Assembly: GCF_963662255.1 (NCBI RefSeq)
Contig: NC_085049.1
Location: 19,271,915-19,335,914, forward strand
DNA length: 64,000 nt
Reading direction: 5' to 3'
Origin: Cinclus cinclus
Taxonomy: Eukaryota > Chordata > Aves > Passeriformes > Cinclidae
A model generated the notes under the pieces. It made no database searches. It saw only the letters and a program-made list of their open reading frames with translations, and had not been told where the DNA came from. This document shows, piece by piece, positions 12,501 to 26,192 of the stretch; positions within the stretch are counted from its first letter, which is position 1; every line of letters begins with the position of its first letter. Position numbers and translations under genes: made by a program.

Positions 12501-15500
12501 ATGTGTGTGCATGTGTAAGTCAGCATTGACAATTCAGGAAGGCACTAGGACAGAAATGGTTTTGGTTCTAATAGTTTTCAGAGTGTATCAACTGAGATTG
12601 ACTTAGTTTTTGCTTAGATTGTATCCTAGTAAAACTATAGTTGGTTTTGCTCACATGCTGTAGCTTCTTTATCTGCTGAATTCTGCAGGGAAAGCATATT
12701 ATTGTACTACTGCTATCATATGATTCATTTTAGCTTAACATTGTACTTCTGGAGACCAGGTTGCAGGCAGCTCTCCCAAGAAGTTCTTAGAAATGTCAAT
12801 TTATCAAGTACAAACTCAGATTTGAGTTTTGGGTAACCAGTTTGCAGGTACACCTCCAAAGCCAATAGACCTCGGGAGAATGGATTTCACAGGGTACTGA
12901 GCAAGAGAGCCTCACTGTCTTCAACTGTGTTTGCACACATGCACAGAAGTTTGGGAAGGAAAAACCATTTTTAACTTCCTAGACATACTATGGGAAGGTG
13001 AAGTTTGGAGGAGTTAATGATTTAAATTGAGATACAGAAACCTGATTCTTACAGCTAAGCAAGACAAGACCACATCATTCCTCAGATGGGACTGATCTAA
13101 ATGATCTCTGAAGGAGCTGTTTTACCATCATTCCTTTTTGTCAAGCTATATACCATGGTGAGATGAGATAGGGGTTAGAAATCATAAGGCTGCAAAAATA
13201 ATAAAAATCTTTCCATTAGTTACATTGTTGCTTTTTAATGACATTGTTAAAAATTGGTTTATTTTCCTTTTCTTCCTTGAAATACACAGAATGTTCTTTA
13301 GTAATATTATAATCCCATCCACACTGCAGCTTGCAGCACATTGGCCTCTGTATAGTCACAGACATTCTGAACTCTTAATTATTCAATGAGATACAGACTG
13401 AAACCACTTGGATTGTGTACTGGATAAGATACCAGTTTAGTCCTGTCCTCACTCTATAATCAAAGTTTATGTGGCACAGTTTATCTGGAAGTTGACCTGT
13501 GTCTTTTATCAAATTTAGATGGACTATGTAGACTACTGTCAAGCTTCAGTATTAGGCACCAGTCTGGAAAAAGCACCAGGTGCTTTTTCATGGCCAGCAA
13601 ATAAGAAAAGTGATAAATTAGTTGTGATTCAAGTGCCTTAATCTCTAGCTAGAGGGGACATAAATCTTGGACCGTGTCAGTAACCTCAAATAACTCATTA
13701 GATCTCTTCCCAAAGCTTCTCTGACTTCTCTGTTCTGTAACTTGTAGCAACATCATCTTCCTCCCTGTCAAGCAGATCCATATTCCAAGATACCATTTTG
13801 ACTGCTTTCTCAAATCTTCTTTTCTAAAATCCAGCTTTTTCTTCTGCCTAAAAATTTCAGCCACTTTTTTGTCAATCGTATAACTTGATTACAGAGTCTT
13901 CTGTTGTTATTCTGTTGTCATTCTGACACTTCCATTATCTCCCTGTTCTCTTGGCAGGTCATTCCCCAAACACCATAATCTCTGCATTTCTGTTGATATT
14001 ATTGGACCCAACTCTTTCCTTCAGCCCAGGCATTATTCCTTGTTTTCCATAATATGAAGTTACAGTTTGGTGGTGTTTCTTATAACTGGTCTTTCACTTA
14101 TATTTCTTCTCTCCATAGTTCATGCCAATTTTGATCTGCTCTGTTGGTGACGCACACACATCATTGTTTGGGTTGTTCACTTTTCCCGTGCTGTCTTACA
14201 CTGTATTCCAAAGTACCTCAAGTGTGTTGAAATAAGCTTTCCAGAAGAGTCCAACCTTCCATATTGCATAAAATTATTTATCAAATTTTACTGCTGCTGT
14301 TGCCTACAGACAGTTAGGAAGCTCATGAAATCTAAACTAGATCCAAGCACAGAACCCTAAATAATATTGGTAGACATCTACTCCTTTCTACTGTATCATG
14401 TTTTCCACTTGTGGTATCTTGTCTTTAAAAAAAGATATAAAGCATGCAGGACTCTCTTTGATCATGCACAGTCGGATGTTGGACCTCTGGTTCCAAAGTT
14501 CCTTTGCACTTTCTCACAGTCTAAGTAATATATGGTAATTTCACTTACTTTCCTCTCCGAATCAACCTGAATCTCCAATTCTGAGAGTGTTTCTGTGTGT
14601 ACTATAAGAGAGCTGTGTGATTAGGAGTCACATCCCACCAATTACTTACTACTTTATTGCACAAATTCCTGAAGTTTTTTCTTCTGATCAGTTAATTATC
14701 TAAATGAACTCCAGCTCCATACTCACAGATCAATCCATCCATGTATGTTCAAGGCTTTTGACATTATTTAGGTTGAGGATTGCTATGAAATCTGTACTCA
14801 GATTTGGTCTTACAGCATCAGTTTCTCGCTGCTTCCAACCATCTGCTCACTAGAATTTATGTTGCTACTAATGCCTGGACTCAGGAGTGCTGAGGAGCAA
14901 AGGAAGCTTTCCTTATCAGTGAAGATGTAACCAAATTTAAACTTACTTATCCCATTCCCATTCAGTATGGGCCTCATTGCAAGTGCACTTCGAATTGTCA
15001 TCTCTATCATGCACAGCATTCATTCCCCTTAGCCACAGAAAGCAAATAGTGGCAAAAGGCAAGCTGTAATATCCCAAAACCCACCTGATGTTATCTGTTC
15101 CCTTTTTGGAACTCCTGCAGCTTTGAGAACATTTGTGTGCAGCTGAGCCAAAGAAAGGTAGTGGTGGGATTATTAGTGAAGAGAGCAGACTAGGAGAAAC
15201 ATGAAAAGGGGGCCAGTTCTTATTCTTATTCCCTTTTTTCCCATGCAGTTAAAAAGAGAAAATCGTTTAAACATGCTTCTATCAAACTCCTTTCACTGGC
15301 CTCTTTTTCTCAGCAAAGTTACCAGCAGTTTCATTCATAAGATGATCTTGAAGGTTGTTTCACTGTCACTGGGATATAGTTAAAGTATTTTTAAAGGGTA
15401 CCACTCAAGTGTAAAGACGCCTGGTAGGAAAAATAAGGCCCTTGCAGAAAAAGAGCAGCAGCCCATCAGATCTTGCTTTTTCAAACTATGCAGGTTCCCC

Positions 15501-15790
15501 CTTGGAAAGATTAATTAGATTCAGGTTTGGAAGACAGCCTTGCTGTGTTTTTTTTCTCCTAGGATTAGAAAAGATAAAGGGCGTGATTAGTGTGCACAAA
15601 GCCTCTGATCAAACCAGCACTGAGGTTTGTGACAGGAGGTTCAAACACTTTATGGATCACTGGTGCTGACAGGTAGATCACACAAGCCTTAAACAGATGT
15701 TTAGCAAGAAGATGAATACGTGAGATCTCAAACATGCAGGACTCCTTTGCCTGACCATAATAGGCTGTGAAGCATTAAAAAATGTTGGGG

Positions 15791-15810
15791 TTTGTTTGTT
15801 TGTTTGTTTG
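15791..15810 (+). repeat. (TTTG)5 microsatellite
   Basis: Five perfect TTTG units are followed by GG and a T-run. This is a simple tandem repeat in intron sequence. Confidence 0.9.
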
Positions 15811-17259
15811 GGTTTTTTTTAAGATGCACCACTAAAAGGGGAAAAGGGAACCTACTAACCAGCTTGCAATAAATTTTGTATTTTTTTAATTGAAATTAAA
15901 TATGGCCAGGTCCTTGAAGCTGTTTAACTTCTTTTAGAAATGAAAGCTATTCTTTTGGGATGTATGACCACACTCTGCCCTCTCTAGGAAACTGTTGCAG
16001 TGAGCCAACAGCTGTGAATGCTCTAACGACCAAGGTGCATATGAGATGCTCATTTGGAATAGAGATATATTCAAATTAAATTACAAAGGTCTCTTTGCCA
16101 GGGAGCTTCAGAGACAATGGCTTTTCATGGGATATGTGTACTCTAGGATGCACTATGTCAGCACAATGATTTGAAAATACAATAATTATGTAAGGCTTGT
16201 TGAGCAAACTGTATTTACTAGACCTCTTTAAAGATTTTGAGATGTTGATATGACGGGATGAAAACATTGCATCAGTGCCATTTTTTATGAAAATTCAGAA
16301 GTTTTGGTCATGATTTTTAGTACCTTCTCAGGAGAAATTATCTGCAGCCTTGCCCTTTGTAGTCACAGAATTCACTCATTTGGAGTTGTGAATGTCCTGT
16401 GTATGGGACAAACAGAGACTTTCCTTATCTAGCAGGATATTAAGACCTTGGCAGAATGTCTGATGAGTATCAGACACCTGGAGGGATCTATTCAATTTAG
16501 AAATGGGCTCAAGCCAAAAAATTCAGAACCCAGTCTCAGATTTGAGCACTCCTGAGTTCAAGGATTTTTTTGCATAAAGTGTTTAAGTCACTCCATATAA
16601 TTTATCAAATTGCAGAATTCAGTCTGGGCATGAATTACAAGCGCCCCTAAAATCCAGTATTATTATTTAGGGTTTTATTTTGATGGTCTGGAAAGACTTG
16701 ATCTGGGGTTTGACCTCTTTGTCATCAGCCTTAAAAGAAGTTGGTTTGTAAGTGTAGGGGCTTTTTTTTTCTACTCTCCTCCCCCATTTACTGTTTTTTA
16801 AGTTTTTTTTAAGAAATGCAGAAAAAAAGGTGTTTGTAAGCAACTTCCCAAATTATTTTTTGCCATCCACAAGTTTAGAGCTGCCTGTTTGAATATTTCC
16901 CAGAAAGTATTGTTCTTATGTGACAACAGGTCAGAAAGACTCTGCATTAATTACACTAGCATATGGTTATTAACAGATTCTAGCTCAGGGAGCAATACTT
17001 TACAATGTTATCTTCCACATAGTCAGATGTTAGCCATATTGTCAGTGCTGGCAGCTATTGTTTCACTCATTTACTTCACAGAGCTAATTACTCCCTAATA
17101 ATAACTTTACCTTGGAGTTTTTCACTTGCTTGTGCCAGCAAACCTGTTCACACTACATATGCTAATTATTGGCACTTATTCATTATGTTAAGATAGCTTT
17201 AAGTTCAAGCTGTGCAGCCTGGCTTTCGGTATGGAGCCAGCTGGCTGCAAAGTTCCACC

Positions 17260-17304
17260 TTTTTTTTTTTCCTCCCCCCCCCCCCCCCCCAATTTTTTTT
17301 TTTT
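17260..17304 (+). repeat. T-run / C17 / T12 homopolymer block
   Basis: A T-run is followed by CCT, seventeen consecutive C (17274-17290), AA, then twelve T (17293-17304). The bottom strand therefore carries G17. The block is almost pure pyrimidine and is prone to length error in sequencing and assembly, so the exact C count should be treated with caution. Confidence 0.85.
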
Positions 17305-18440
17305 AAACTAAAGTCATTAAAAGTTTTAATATGGGCCTATCTTGTTCTCTTTACAAGATTCAGCCATTCAGGAATTCAGACTCATAGCTAGTTACTCATG
17401 GACAATTCCAAGTTTATAAGGAACTCCTGGTTTTCGTTAACTATTTCTCAGAGCTTGCAGTGAGGTCTTTTCTGTTAAGTGGATGTAAATTCATTACTAA
17501 TTTGAACTACAAGGCCATTTACCAAAAAGGGCCACTAATTTTTTTGTTCCTTCCCTCACCCAGTTCTATCTCCATGTCTGTTACATCACTCGTTATATTT
17601 TTTGCCTGGAAGTCCTAAGGCCTTCACATTGCCTGGTGATTTTGGGTTTTTTCCTCTGTGTTTTTTGGTGTCCAAGGGCCTAAAACATCAATGAGCTTTG
17701 TGTGGATGTATTCACTGATTTGCCCTGGGATCAACGTAAGTACAGCAAATCAGATCATTCAGATTTGCAGCCTAAACCAGACAATTTTCATGGGATTTGG
17801 TCTATTACATCTTTCCAGAATTCTCAATGATCCTTTTTCACACCCTAGAATAGAGCATATTTTCATAAAACCCAGAGAAATGTGGTGTCTTCTAAAGATA
17901 AAATACTGTCCTTGATTTGCATGAAGAATTTTTTGAATACCAACTGAACATCTACAGGGGAATCAAAGACAATTGATAGCTGATCCTGGTTAATGTTGTG
18001 TATAAAATATGGGACGCTAAAAGACAGACTGCTTCAGTTGTGACTCCTAAGGAGTCCTGTGTCACATCATCATCTACTATTTTTCTACTATCTGGTGAAC
18101 TTGTCTGACATTTTGTGAAGTTCTTAAAGAAAATATTTTTATCTAAGATAAAAACATCCCATTCATTTTAGATCAGTAGAATGAGGAGACTGAAATCTTC
18201 CCTAATCAAGACTTCAGTCCCTAGAGGAAAAAATTACCTATTTCTGCTTCCCTGTGAGCTAAGAGTTTTGTAGTCTGTGAACTGTTGAGGTACCCTGACA
18301 TTAGAACTAAAAGGGTTATTTTAAGCTGTGGTCTAGCTAATTTATTAGAAAAAAGGTGTGCAGAAAACTGCCATTTGGCCATCTTATCTTCTTGGTATGC
18401 ACATTGCATATATTGGGATTTCTCTCCATGCTAGTTACAT

Positions 18441-18468
18441 AATAAAATAAAATAAAATAAAATAAAAT
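18441..18468 (+). repeat. (AATAA)n microsatellite
   Basis: About five and a half AATAA units run in a row without interruption inside AT-rich intron sequence. Confidence 0.9.
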
Positions 18469-20346
18469 GTGGATTAATTAAGTAAGATTATTTTATAAAT
18501 AGGGAGGATTAAATCTCTCCTCTTCTGTACACATGTGTAGTTCCCTCCACTGTCAGTATGATCAGGTTTTGTGTACCTAAGTGAAGAATTTGGCCATAAA
18601 ATATGAGAGAAAAATCAGGACAACAAAAACTGAAAGGTAAGATTTAATTGAAATAAAAACATTGTTTCCTGCAGCATCCCACTTTACAGTCTTAGAGTGT
18701 TAGATTAGATTCTGCTTCAGTACAATTCCAGTATTGTCAATAAAGACTTTGAATACAATTATTAATATAGCTGAAGTAAACAGAGCTTTAGTTGAGCCCT
18801 AATAGATGGCTCACCTATATGATTTACAGATCGTATTGACATGAAAGAAACTACTCATTATGTTTAGAGGAAGTTTGAACCAAGCCCTTCAAACTGTGAT
18901 ACAACTTTCTCGGGAGCTGACCTTTTTACGGGAGGCCAAGCTTAAATGCCAGATCTGATTTCACAGTGGAGATTTGGATTGAGACTTGGAACTTTGTGGC
19001 TAAGAGGTATGTTAGAAGAGCCTGGTATTACTGCTCAGGCAACTGCTGAATTTTTACTTTGGTTGCTGCCTGCTTTCTTGATAGACTTAAGACATTTTGA
19101 AAGTAGTTGTACCACCTAGCAACAAAATATTGCTACTTTATCCAAAGAACTGAAGAGGGCCATGGCTGAAGAACCTGTACTGGGGAAGCTGTTGGAGTAA
19201 GCACAGGGCTGTGCCTGGGAATCCTGGTTCTAAGAACAATGGGAGAGAGAGAGAGCCTCTGTGGGCAGTTAGACTGATCTTCAAGTTAGTTTTGCAGGAT
19301 TAGGCATGGTATTTCAGAAATGGTAAATGATAGCCATTAAGAAATGATATCCAGCAAAAATGCTGTGACAGAACTCTTAGGAACTTGTTTATTTGAAAGC
19401 TGTATCCTCAAAGAAAACTGAGAGCAAACACCTTTTTTTTTTAATAAAAACTTAGTTTAAAAACTTCCTCTTCAGATATTTGGCACTCCTTAAAAACTGC
19501 TCAAGTGTGACGGGCTATTCTGATGTTCTTAATGCACCTGAGAGTTACTTCCCAAACATGCCTTTCCTTATGCTAGATCTTGCCAAGATCTTTTGTATAA
19601 ACCTCATTTGAAGTTTCTAGGACACAGTAACATGGCATGAAGGAGCCCTAGAAGAATTTTCAAGATATGATTAACACCTCTTTCTAAATCCCGTATCACA
19701 AAAAGATCTTGGCCAACTTGCCTGTAATTCAGCTGCAAGTATGTTCTTTGACAGCTGACCACCTGTAAAGACTTTGGAGGATAAATGATCTCTCCAGAGA
19801 TAGGCGGAACTAGTCAAAAAGTATCTAATCTAGGCATTTATCTGTGCTTTGAACCATGCACTCTGAATTCTTGGGTTTACAACAAAAAGCCAGTCTTGCT
19901 TGTAGGTATGGGCAGCCTGTCTGTGTTCTGCACAGTGCATGTGGGAAACCAGGAAGCATGCACTGGACTGATGCACTAGGGTGGGTTTATTGACTTGCTT
20001 AGGAGATGTGTTACTTGCCACTTTTGTGTTTTGCTTGATGTCTTCAACTAAGAGCAGTGAAACTTTTATGCCACCTTATAGTGTAACATACTGTATAAAA
20101 TGTGCTTGATTTAAACATCTATCTAAATAGATTTTGGAGTGTTTTAGAAGAATTATTCGGATACTTTTTTGAGTCCTACCATTAAACTTTTTTGTACCAT
20201 AGTCAGATAAACTTACATAACTTACATGGATTAGCTTTTCCATAAATAATGTTTAGATGGGAGTCTAAGGTGTGGAGCTGCCTCAAAGCTACAAGCACAT
20301 GTTGTGAGCCACATTAGAAAGCTCTGAAAAGTCCATTTCTTTTAAT

Positions 20347-20650
20347 AATCAGAGAATCATAGAATAATCTGGGTTGGAAGTGACCTTAAAGATCATCTGC
20401 TTCCATCTTCCTGCCATGAAACCTTCCACTATCCCAGGTTGCTCAGAGCCCAGTCCCACCAGGCCTTGGACACTTCCAGGGATGGGGCATCCACCACTTC
20501 TCTGGGCAACCTGTGCCAGGGCCTCACTGGCCTCAGAGGGAAGAATTTTTTTCTAATACCTAACCTAAACCTACTCTCTGTCAGTCTGAAGCCACTCACC
20601 CCATGTCACTACATGCTCTTGTAAATAGCCATCTCCATCTTTCGGCAGGG
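20347..20650 (-). mobile_element. CR1 LINE 3' fragment (antisense to SOX5)
   Basis: The left edge carries the CR1 3'-terminal 8-bp repeats in reverse complement (AGAATCAT then AGAATAAT), followed by GGTTGGAAGTGACCTTAAAG, CCAGGTTGCTCAGAGCCC, CTTCCAGGGATGGGGCATCC and GGGCAACCTGTGCCAG, all close to the reverse complement of the avian CR1 3' end. The element is therefore on the - strand and truncated at its 5' end, as most CR1 copies are. It keeps about 300 bp, ends near CATCTTTCGGCAGGG, and has no open reading frame of the reverse transcriptase. Confidence 0.93.
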
Positions 20651-20979
20651 TACTTTACACTTCCATGTTATCTCTTACAGGTTACAAAACAAACGAGCTC
20701 AAAAGTCCCTCTGGTGTAGGACTGGGTATGGGTAATACTACATGAGAAGTTGGGAAGGAAGTCTGTCAATGGGCTGCAGAGAAAATACACTTCCAAGAGA
20801 CTTGGGGTTGCACGATTCCATCCCCATTTAGACAGGAGAGCGTGTGCTGTGCAAGTGAAGCTGTCAGATGTATGTGCTAAATGCTGTTTGTATTCTGAGT
20901 TGAATTTTCCCCTGAGTAGCACCATCTCTCCTCTGGTACATGCCTGCCTGCTTTGCATATGCGTGTGGACTCCTGTGCA

Positions 20980-21215
20980 TGGGGCATCTGTTTCGTGGGT
21001 ACGGTGTGTATAAATATATGTGTAAATATCAGTACATGTGCACATACACACACATTTACATTTTGAAATAAATAGCAGAAAGGAGGTTTAGAGATAGCTT
21101 TCCTCGTTTGCTTGTGTGATGTGTGAGACGTGTGCACACACATCTACTGGAGAAACGTGTATGTTTATGTGTCTGTGTGGGCACAGATGATATGTGTGTG
21201 GATACAGAAACAGGC
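20980..21215 (+). repeat. Degenerate TG/CA-rich stretch
   Basis: Alternating TG and CA dinucleotides recur with interruptions (for example ACATACACACACAT, GTGTGCACACACAT and GATATGTGTGTGG). It looks like a decayed (TG)n repeat, not a functional unit. Chance reading frames on the - strand in this stretch are rich in His, Thr and Cys and are not believed. Confidence 0.6.
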
Positions 21216-21729
21216 AAACATGCATCCCGTTGTAATGCACTAGATGCATTTGAATCTGTAGGACTCACAATGACCTTAAATTAGAATATCAGCATAGACT
21301 TGTAAAAATCATTAACTTAGTTATTCTTGCATATCTGACTACATATTGAAATGTCATAGAGACTTAATCCATTGGTTGAATCTGAGGCAAGTTAAATCCC
21401 TGGGAAAAGCAAGGTATGCAGTTAGACTAGCCTGTGGGTGTGCTCTGATGGTCCTTCCCCAATATTCAGTCATTTCAAGCCAGGACAGACATTGTCAGAT
21501 CATTCTCTTGAACAGATGCTGTTCCGGGACAGAGCCAAATCACTGCAGCTCTTGAAAAAGGCTTCTAAGCTAAACTTAAGCCAGTGCAGCACTTCTGACT
21601 GTAAAATAAAGGTATTTAAACTGTTTGATTAAGTGAAGATGCTTCTTCATGATTTCTTAATGGCATGATGGGAGATTGAAGCTTGTCACTAATACTGTCA
21701 TTTGTCTGTGAAATGCCTTGTAAGTGCTG

Positions 21730-22025
21730 CTTGGCACAGAGGTGACTAAGCAGCGTATTTTCACCCGAGCCTGTGTGTCTCGACACATTGTTCAATTTGT
21801 TGTGTCAGGACATTCTACCGTGCAGCCCTGGGGACCCCATGAAAGGCATTTGCAGGCAGGAGCTTGAAATAAGCCCAAGCTCAGCGTAATTGTAGCCAAA
21901 CGGTCCCACAGAAGGAGTGTCTGTGTGTGGAGCCGGAGTGTCCAGCTGTTCCGAGGAGGATTACCAGGGCTTTAACGGAGAGCACAGATGGAATCAGTAC
22001 TATTGTCCAAAGTATTCTGGGACAG
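21730..22025. promoter_or_regulatory. Candidate intronic regulatory block with paired SOX-like motifs
   Basis: This block is more GC-balanced and keeps more CpG than the intron around it. At 21787-21803 it reads ATTGTT, then CAATTTGTTGT: a perfect SOX core (AACAAT on the bottom strand) next to a second SOX-like element. A further ATTGTCC lies near 22001. SoxD proteins dimerise and prefer paired HMG sites (established), so autoregulation is conceivable. The call is inference from composition and motifs; no conservation data were available. Confidence 0.3.
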
Positions 22026-22063
22026 AGGCTAAAGTGTGAAGGATGATCAGTGGAGAGCTGATT

Positions 22064-22116
22064 GGAAAGGAAAAGAGAGGGGAAAAAAAAAAGAAGAAAA
22101 AAGAGGAGGGGGAAAA
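22064..22116 (+). repeat. 53-nt uninterrupted polypurine tract
   Basis: Every base from 22064 to 22116 is A or G, including A10, AAGAAG and GGAGGGGG segments. Such polypurine/polypyrimidine tracts can form triplex (H-DNA) structures and often behave as simple repeats. It directly follows the candidate regulatory block ending near 22025. Confidence 0.85.
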
Positions 22117-25100
22117 TAAAATCCCCTTGTTCTCAAAAAAGCAAAGGGATTGACACTGTCCAATGGCGAGGATGAAGAGGAAATAGTTCCCAAAACTTGC
22201 TTTCATGGTTAGCAGGCATTGTAAAGATGGCACAGGTCATGTGTTGTGTGCAGCTGTTTGGAGGTTCTTACAGAACTGTTATAGACTTAGCAAGACCCAT
22301 TATTCAAGGCACCAAGGCAGTTTTACTGGATATGGACTACTGCAATTGTATAAGCTCTCCATTGTGTGAGTACTAATTTAGAGTGCTACCATAAGCCAGC
22401 CATACAATCCATGCTGCCCATTAATGAATGAGTCATCCTGATGAAAAGGCTCAGAGTACACAGCTCTGACTTTTAGTCTTAAAGGGACCCGATGTGTTCA
22501 GAATGGGTCACATTTGAATGAACAAACTTGCTGGCAAAATATTTTAGGCTTGAACTGCTGAAGTAATCATTTTCTTTTTTTGGAGAAATGTATTGAACCC
22601 AAAGACTTTGGATAGTTTTTCATTTGCCTTACCACACCTCAGATGTATCTTTACTTACTGATTTTTTTTATGAGACACTAAAGTGTTGCTAATGTGCTTA
22701 TATAAACATTACAGGTTTCAAGGCGACTGGGTAGGCCAGCAGTTTATGTCCTGAACCATTCCTTTAGGTGCCAAGGAGCTCCATGATTGTTTTATTAAAA
22801 AGCAGTTGGCTGCAGGAATTCATCTGTTTTTTTTTGTTACTGATGTCCATGCAAAGATAGAAACATGTTGTTGTATTGCATCACTGTCTTTTTATCACCT
22901 TTCCTGCAAAGGATATGAGAACAGTATTAGGAGCTCTAACATAGTCTCAACTTTTTTAGAAAGGTATTTTTCTGTAGAATTCTTACCTGCATGGCTTAGG
23001 GTAACATCTAAAAAGAGAATCTATTCTCTGGTAGCAGTACTCAGATAGCCTTTGGGAACATTATGATGGAGAGACCCAAAAGCACTTCTTGAGTTTCCAT
23101 GCATGTCTTGTTCAGACACCCTTTAAACAGACCCTCTCAGGTCTGAAGCTTTGAGAGCATCTAAACATACAGGGCACCTGCTGGTGTGATCTGAGTACTT
23201 TCTATGTTTCTCCTCTTGTGCATGCCCTGGATTAAACCCCTGAATGCTGAGCTCCTGCCTAAGGGGTCATGGCAGTCTAGAAATGAGGCAGAGAACATTG
23301 GCAGTACCCAAAAAGTGCCTGAAGCACAGTGGCAGGATTGTGAAAGGTTGAAAGGTAGTGGCTTCCTTTCCCACATACACCAGTTAATAAAGGGGGATAG
23401 TATATTTTTTTAACTGAAGTATTTGGTGAAAGCTTAAGAAATTGGAAGAACTGGACCTTAATGCAATTCCCACTGTGTCTACCCCGCCTCATGAGAGACA
23501 AGGCCTTTCTCCACATCTGCTGAAACTGGGCTTTAAGCAAAACAAGATGTACTGCTCATGCCATAAATGGAGAAAAAATAGCTCTGTGGCTTGCTGATGA
23601 GGACATTTGAACCTGTGTTCTGCTCCACAGATGCCTTGTGCTTTTTATTTTTAATTAAAGTTTGATTTTTTCATTGTTTCTGCTGAGTACCATCAGGGTC
23701 AATTTGTAGTAGTGCAAGGACTCAACACAAATTTTGTCCTTAAAATAATTATGATTATTTCAAAGTCCCTTTTCTGAGCTGAATACTTACTAAAAGCTAA
23801 AGGCATTTTAAAAAATCAATTATTACTTGATGTTTTCACCATGTTTACTGCTGGTTTCTTTTCTGATCCTAACTATCAAATTAAGTTCATTGAGTCAGTT
23901 TTGTTTAATTAGTTTAATTTTACTTGTTCAGCAGCATTGCCAGAGTTGTACTTTTCAGATTCACAGCTCTGAATGAAAATATTCCCAGTGACTGGCAAGA
24001 CAAAACAAAAAACAAAAGTGGAAATGGAATTACTAAAATATTTATATTTGTGTGGGTAAAAGGCTTCCAGAATTGAAATTTGGAGCGGAAAATTTGTAAG
24101 GAAGCTGATAACTTGGCTTACTAACTTAAATCCATTCTTGCTGAGGTCTCAGAACTTCTGTTCATTTTATTGTGAGTCAAGGCTACTGCACAAAGCCTTG
24201 TTAAGTGTCAGTCTTTCCAGGGAAACAGTACCAGGAAAAAAGCAATTGATCAGAAAATTCTACTTTTATTGCTAAAGAGAAATGGGCAGCTTAAGAGCAG
24301 AACTTAAAAACAAAGCCTGAATGCCCAGGGTTTATGCTTAGAAGAGATGGGTAATATCACTGTAGTAATTTTGGAGCTTTTTATGGTGCTCCCTTGCATC
24401 CTTTTCCCCCAGACACATCCCATCTACCTTTCCCTTTATACAAATGCACAATTAAAAGCACTGAACACATAAAGATGAATATGTTAGTATAGTGTGCTGC
24501 TAATAATTTATTTTCATAATGGGGAGTTTGTGGAAGCACCCCAAAGAGTAAAGAGATGCTGGAAAGTTATAATAGATAGGAATCTGCTCACTGCCTTTGT
24601 GTAGGACAATAGATTTTGTGAATATTCTGCTTCCTCTCCAGGCAGTGAGCTAGTATGGTTAACCAAAATTGTTGAGTAATTGTTCTGTGGTTGAGAACAA
24701 AATGCTGAATTAAACTGTTCCCAGCACAATAATTGTGTGATTACAGCATTTATGTTGCTGGCCAAAAGAACAGTCATTAGGTTTGGAAGACTTACCAAAA
24801 CCACAGTCAGAGGAAAAAAAATGCAAATCACATGTAAATTGTCCTCTAATACCTATAGTGGCTTAAAAATTGATCTAGCAGTATGGTATGTGTATATTTA
24901 AAGGCAGTCAAGACAGAAAAAAAAAGATTGTACATTCAAGAACTACTTAATACTAGGAAGAAAATACCCAAAGATTATTCATTTTCATTATGCTGTACTT
25001 TTCCCCCTCTAGTGAGATCCTGCTTTTCATACATTATGCATGTGTTGTGCTTTGTGAATGCTGTTCTGTTTTCCCCTTCTGCACACCGATCAGGAATTGT

Positions 25101-26060
25101 CTGGGATTGCAAGGCTGGTATAGCTGCCACACCCAGCCACACCTTGGGCCAAGCCCATTCAAACAGCAATATCAAGGGGAGGCAGGCAGCAAATGTTTAT
25201 CTGATTTCTGCAATCCACTAGGAAAATGAAAAACTGATTTATGATGATAGGTGCCTTTGTGAAGTAGGCAATTTTCTTCTCCATTGCATGGTCTATATCT
25301 ACAAGTGCCAAGAAAACAATTGCATATAGTCTTCTATTTTCTTTTTTTTTTCCCTTTTTGTTTTCCTTATATTTTTAATAACGAAAGAGGTGGAGGAAGA
25401 CAAGGAAGAACTGAAGGCGACAGCAAAGGAAAAAAAGATACAATGTTTTGGGCAATCAAAATATTTGTACCTGCAATTTAGTGGAGTAAAAAGCTGCAAA
25501 ATTTGACTAGCTGCTTACCTGGCTGTGCACAGAAATCAGATGATAAGATGTCTAAATTTTATCACTCTATCTACTGTTAATTGTGCTTTAACTGTATTGC
25601 TGTCATTAGATTGTAGGCACAAAATTAGAGACCGTCTTCAATCCTATTAAAAAAATACTCGCAAACAAAACTTGTGAATTACATCTTTTTATGAGCATTT
25701 TGGTAACAAGGGTACAAAAAGCATCAGGACATGAATGGAATAGTGGTGACATATCTGTTGAAATAGTATTTGTTCTGCAACTTCAATCTATTTTGCTTTT
25801 GAAATCAAACTTTTGATGGTAAACCTGCACTCTGCTGAGGAACAATTCCACTGGCAGAAGAGACAGTCTGAGAGATTGAAAAGAGGTCCTTGTTATTCAT
25901 GTCCCTGGGAAGTAAGTAGAGGCTATCCAATACTAAAGCTGTGTTTGCCGCAAGAATTTCTAATAACATGTGGTCAGAGTTTTCCTGGCCATTTGTTCAT
26001 CATGCAGGGATTTTTAAGATCTTATGAAAAGCAAGAAAACTCAATATAAATAGTAATAGT

Positions 26061-26081
26061 GATGATGATGATGATGATGAT
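26061..26081 (+). repeat. (GAT)7 microsatellite
   Basis: Seven perfect GAT units are followed by a partly decayed TAATAATGAT tail. Confidence 0.9.
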
Positions 26082-26192
26082 AATAATGATAGCATATTTT
26101 CTTCAGAAAAGAATGACACTGAGTTGTAACTACTTGTGCTCTGAAACTTACATCACTGGAGACCACACTTATCCTGAAACATGTATCTGATT

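Noticed and set aside
20668..21268. Several - strand frames rich in His, Thr and Cys
   Set aside because: They are translations of degenerate CA/TG repeat DNA overlapping in more than one frame.
25605..25670. ATTAGATTGTAGGCACAAAA followed by AGAGACCGTCTT, similar to an ancient retroposon tail
   Set aside because: Only about 30 bases resemble the tail seen near 49.92 kb and the rest does not follow, so it is too short to annotate.
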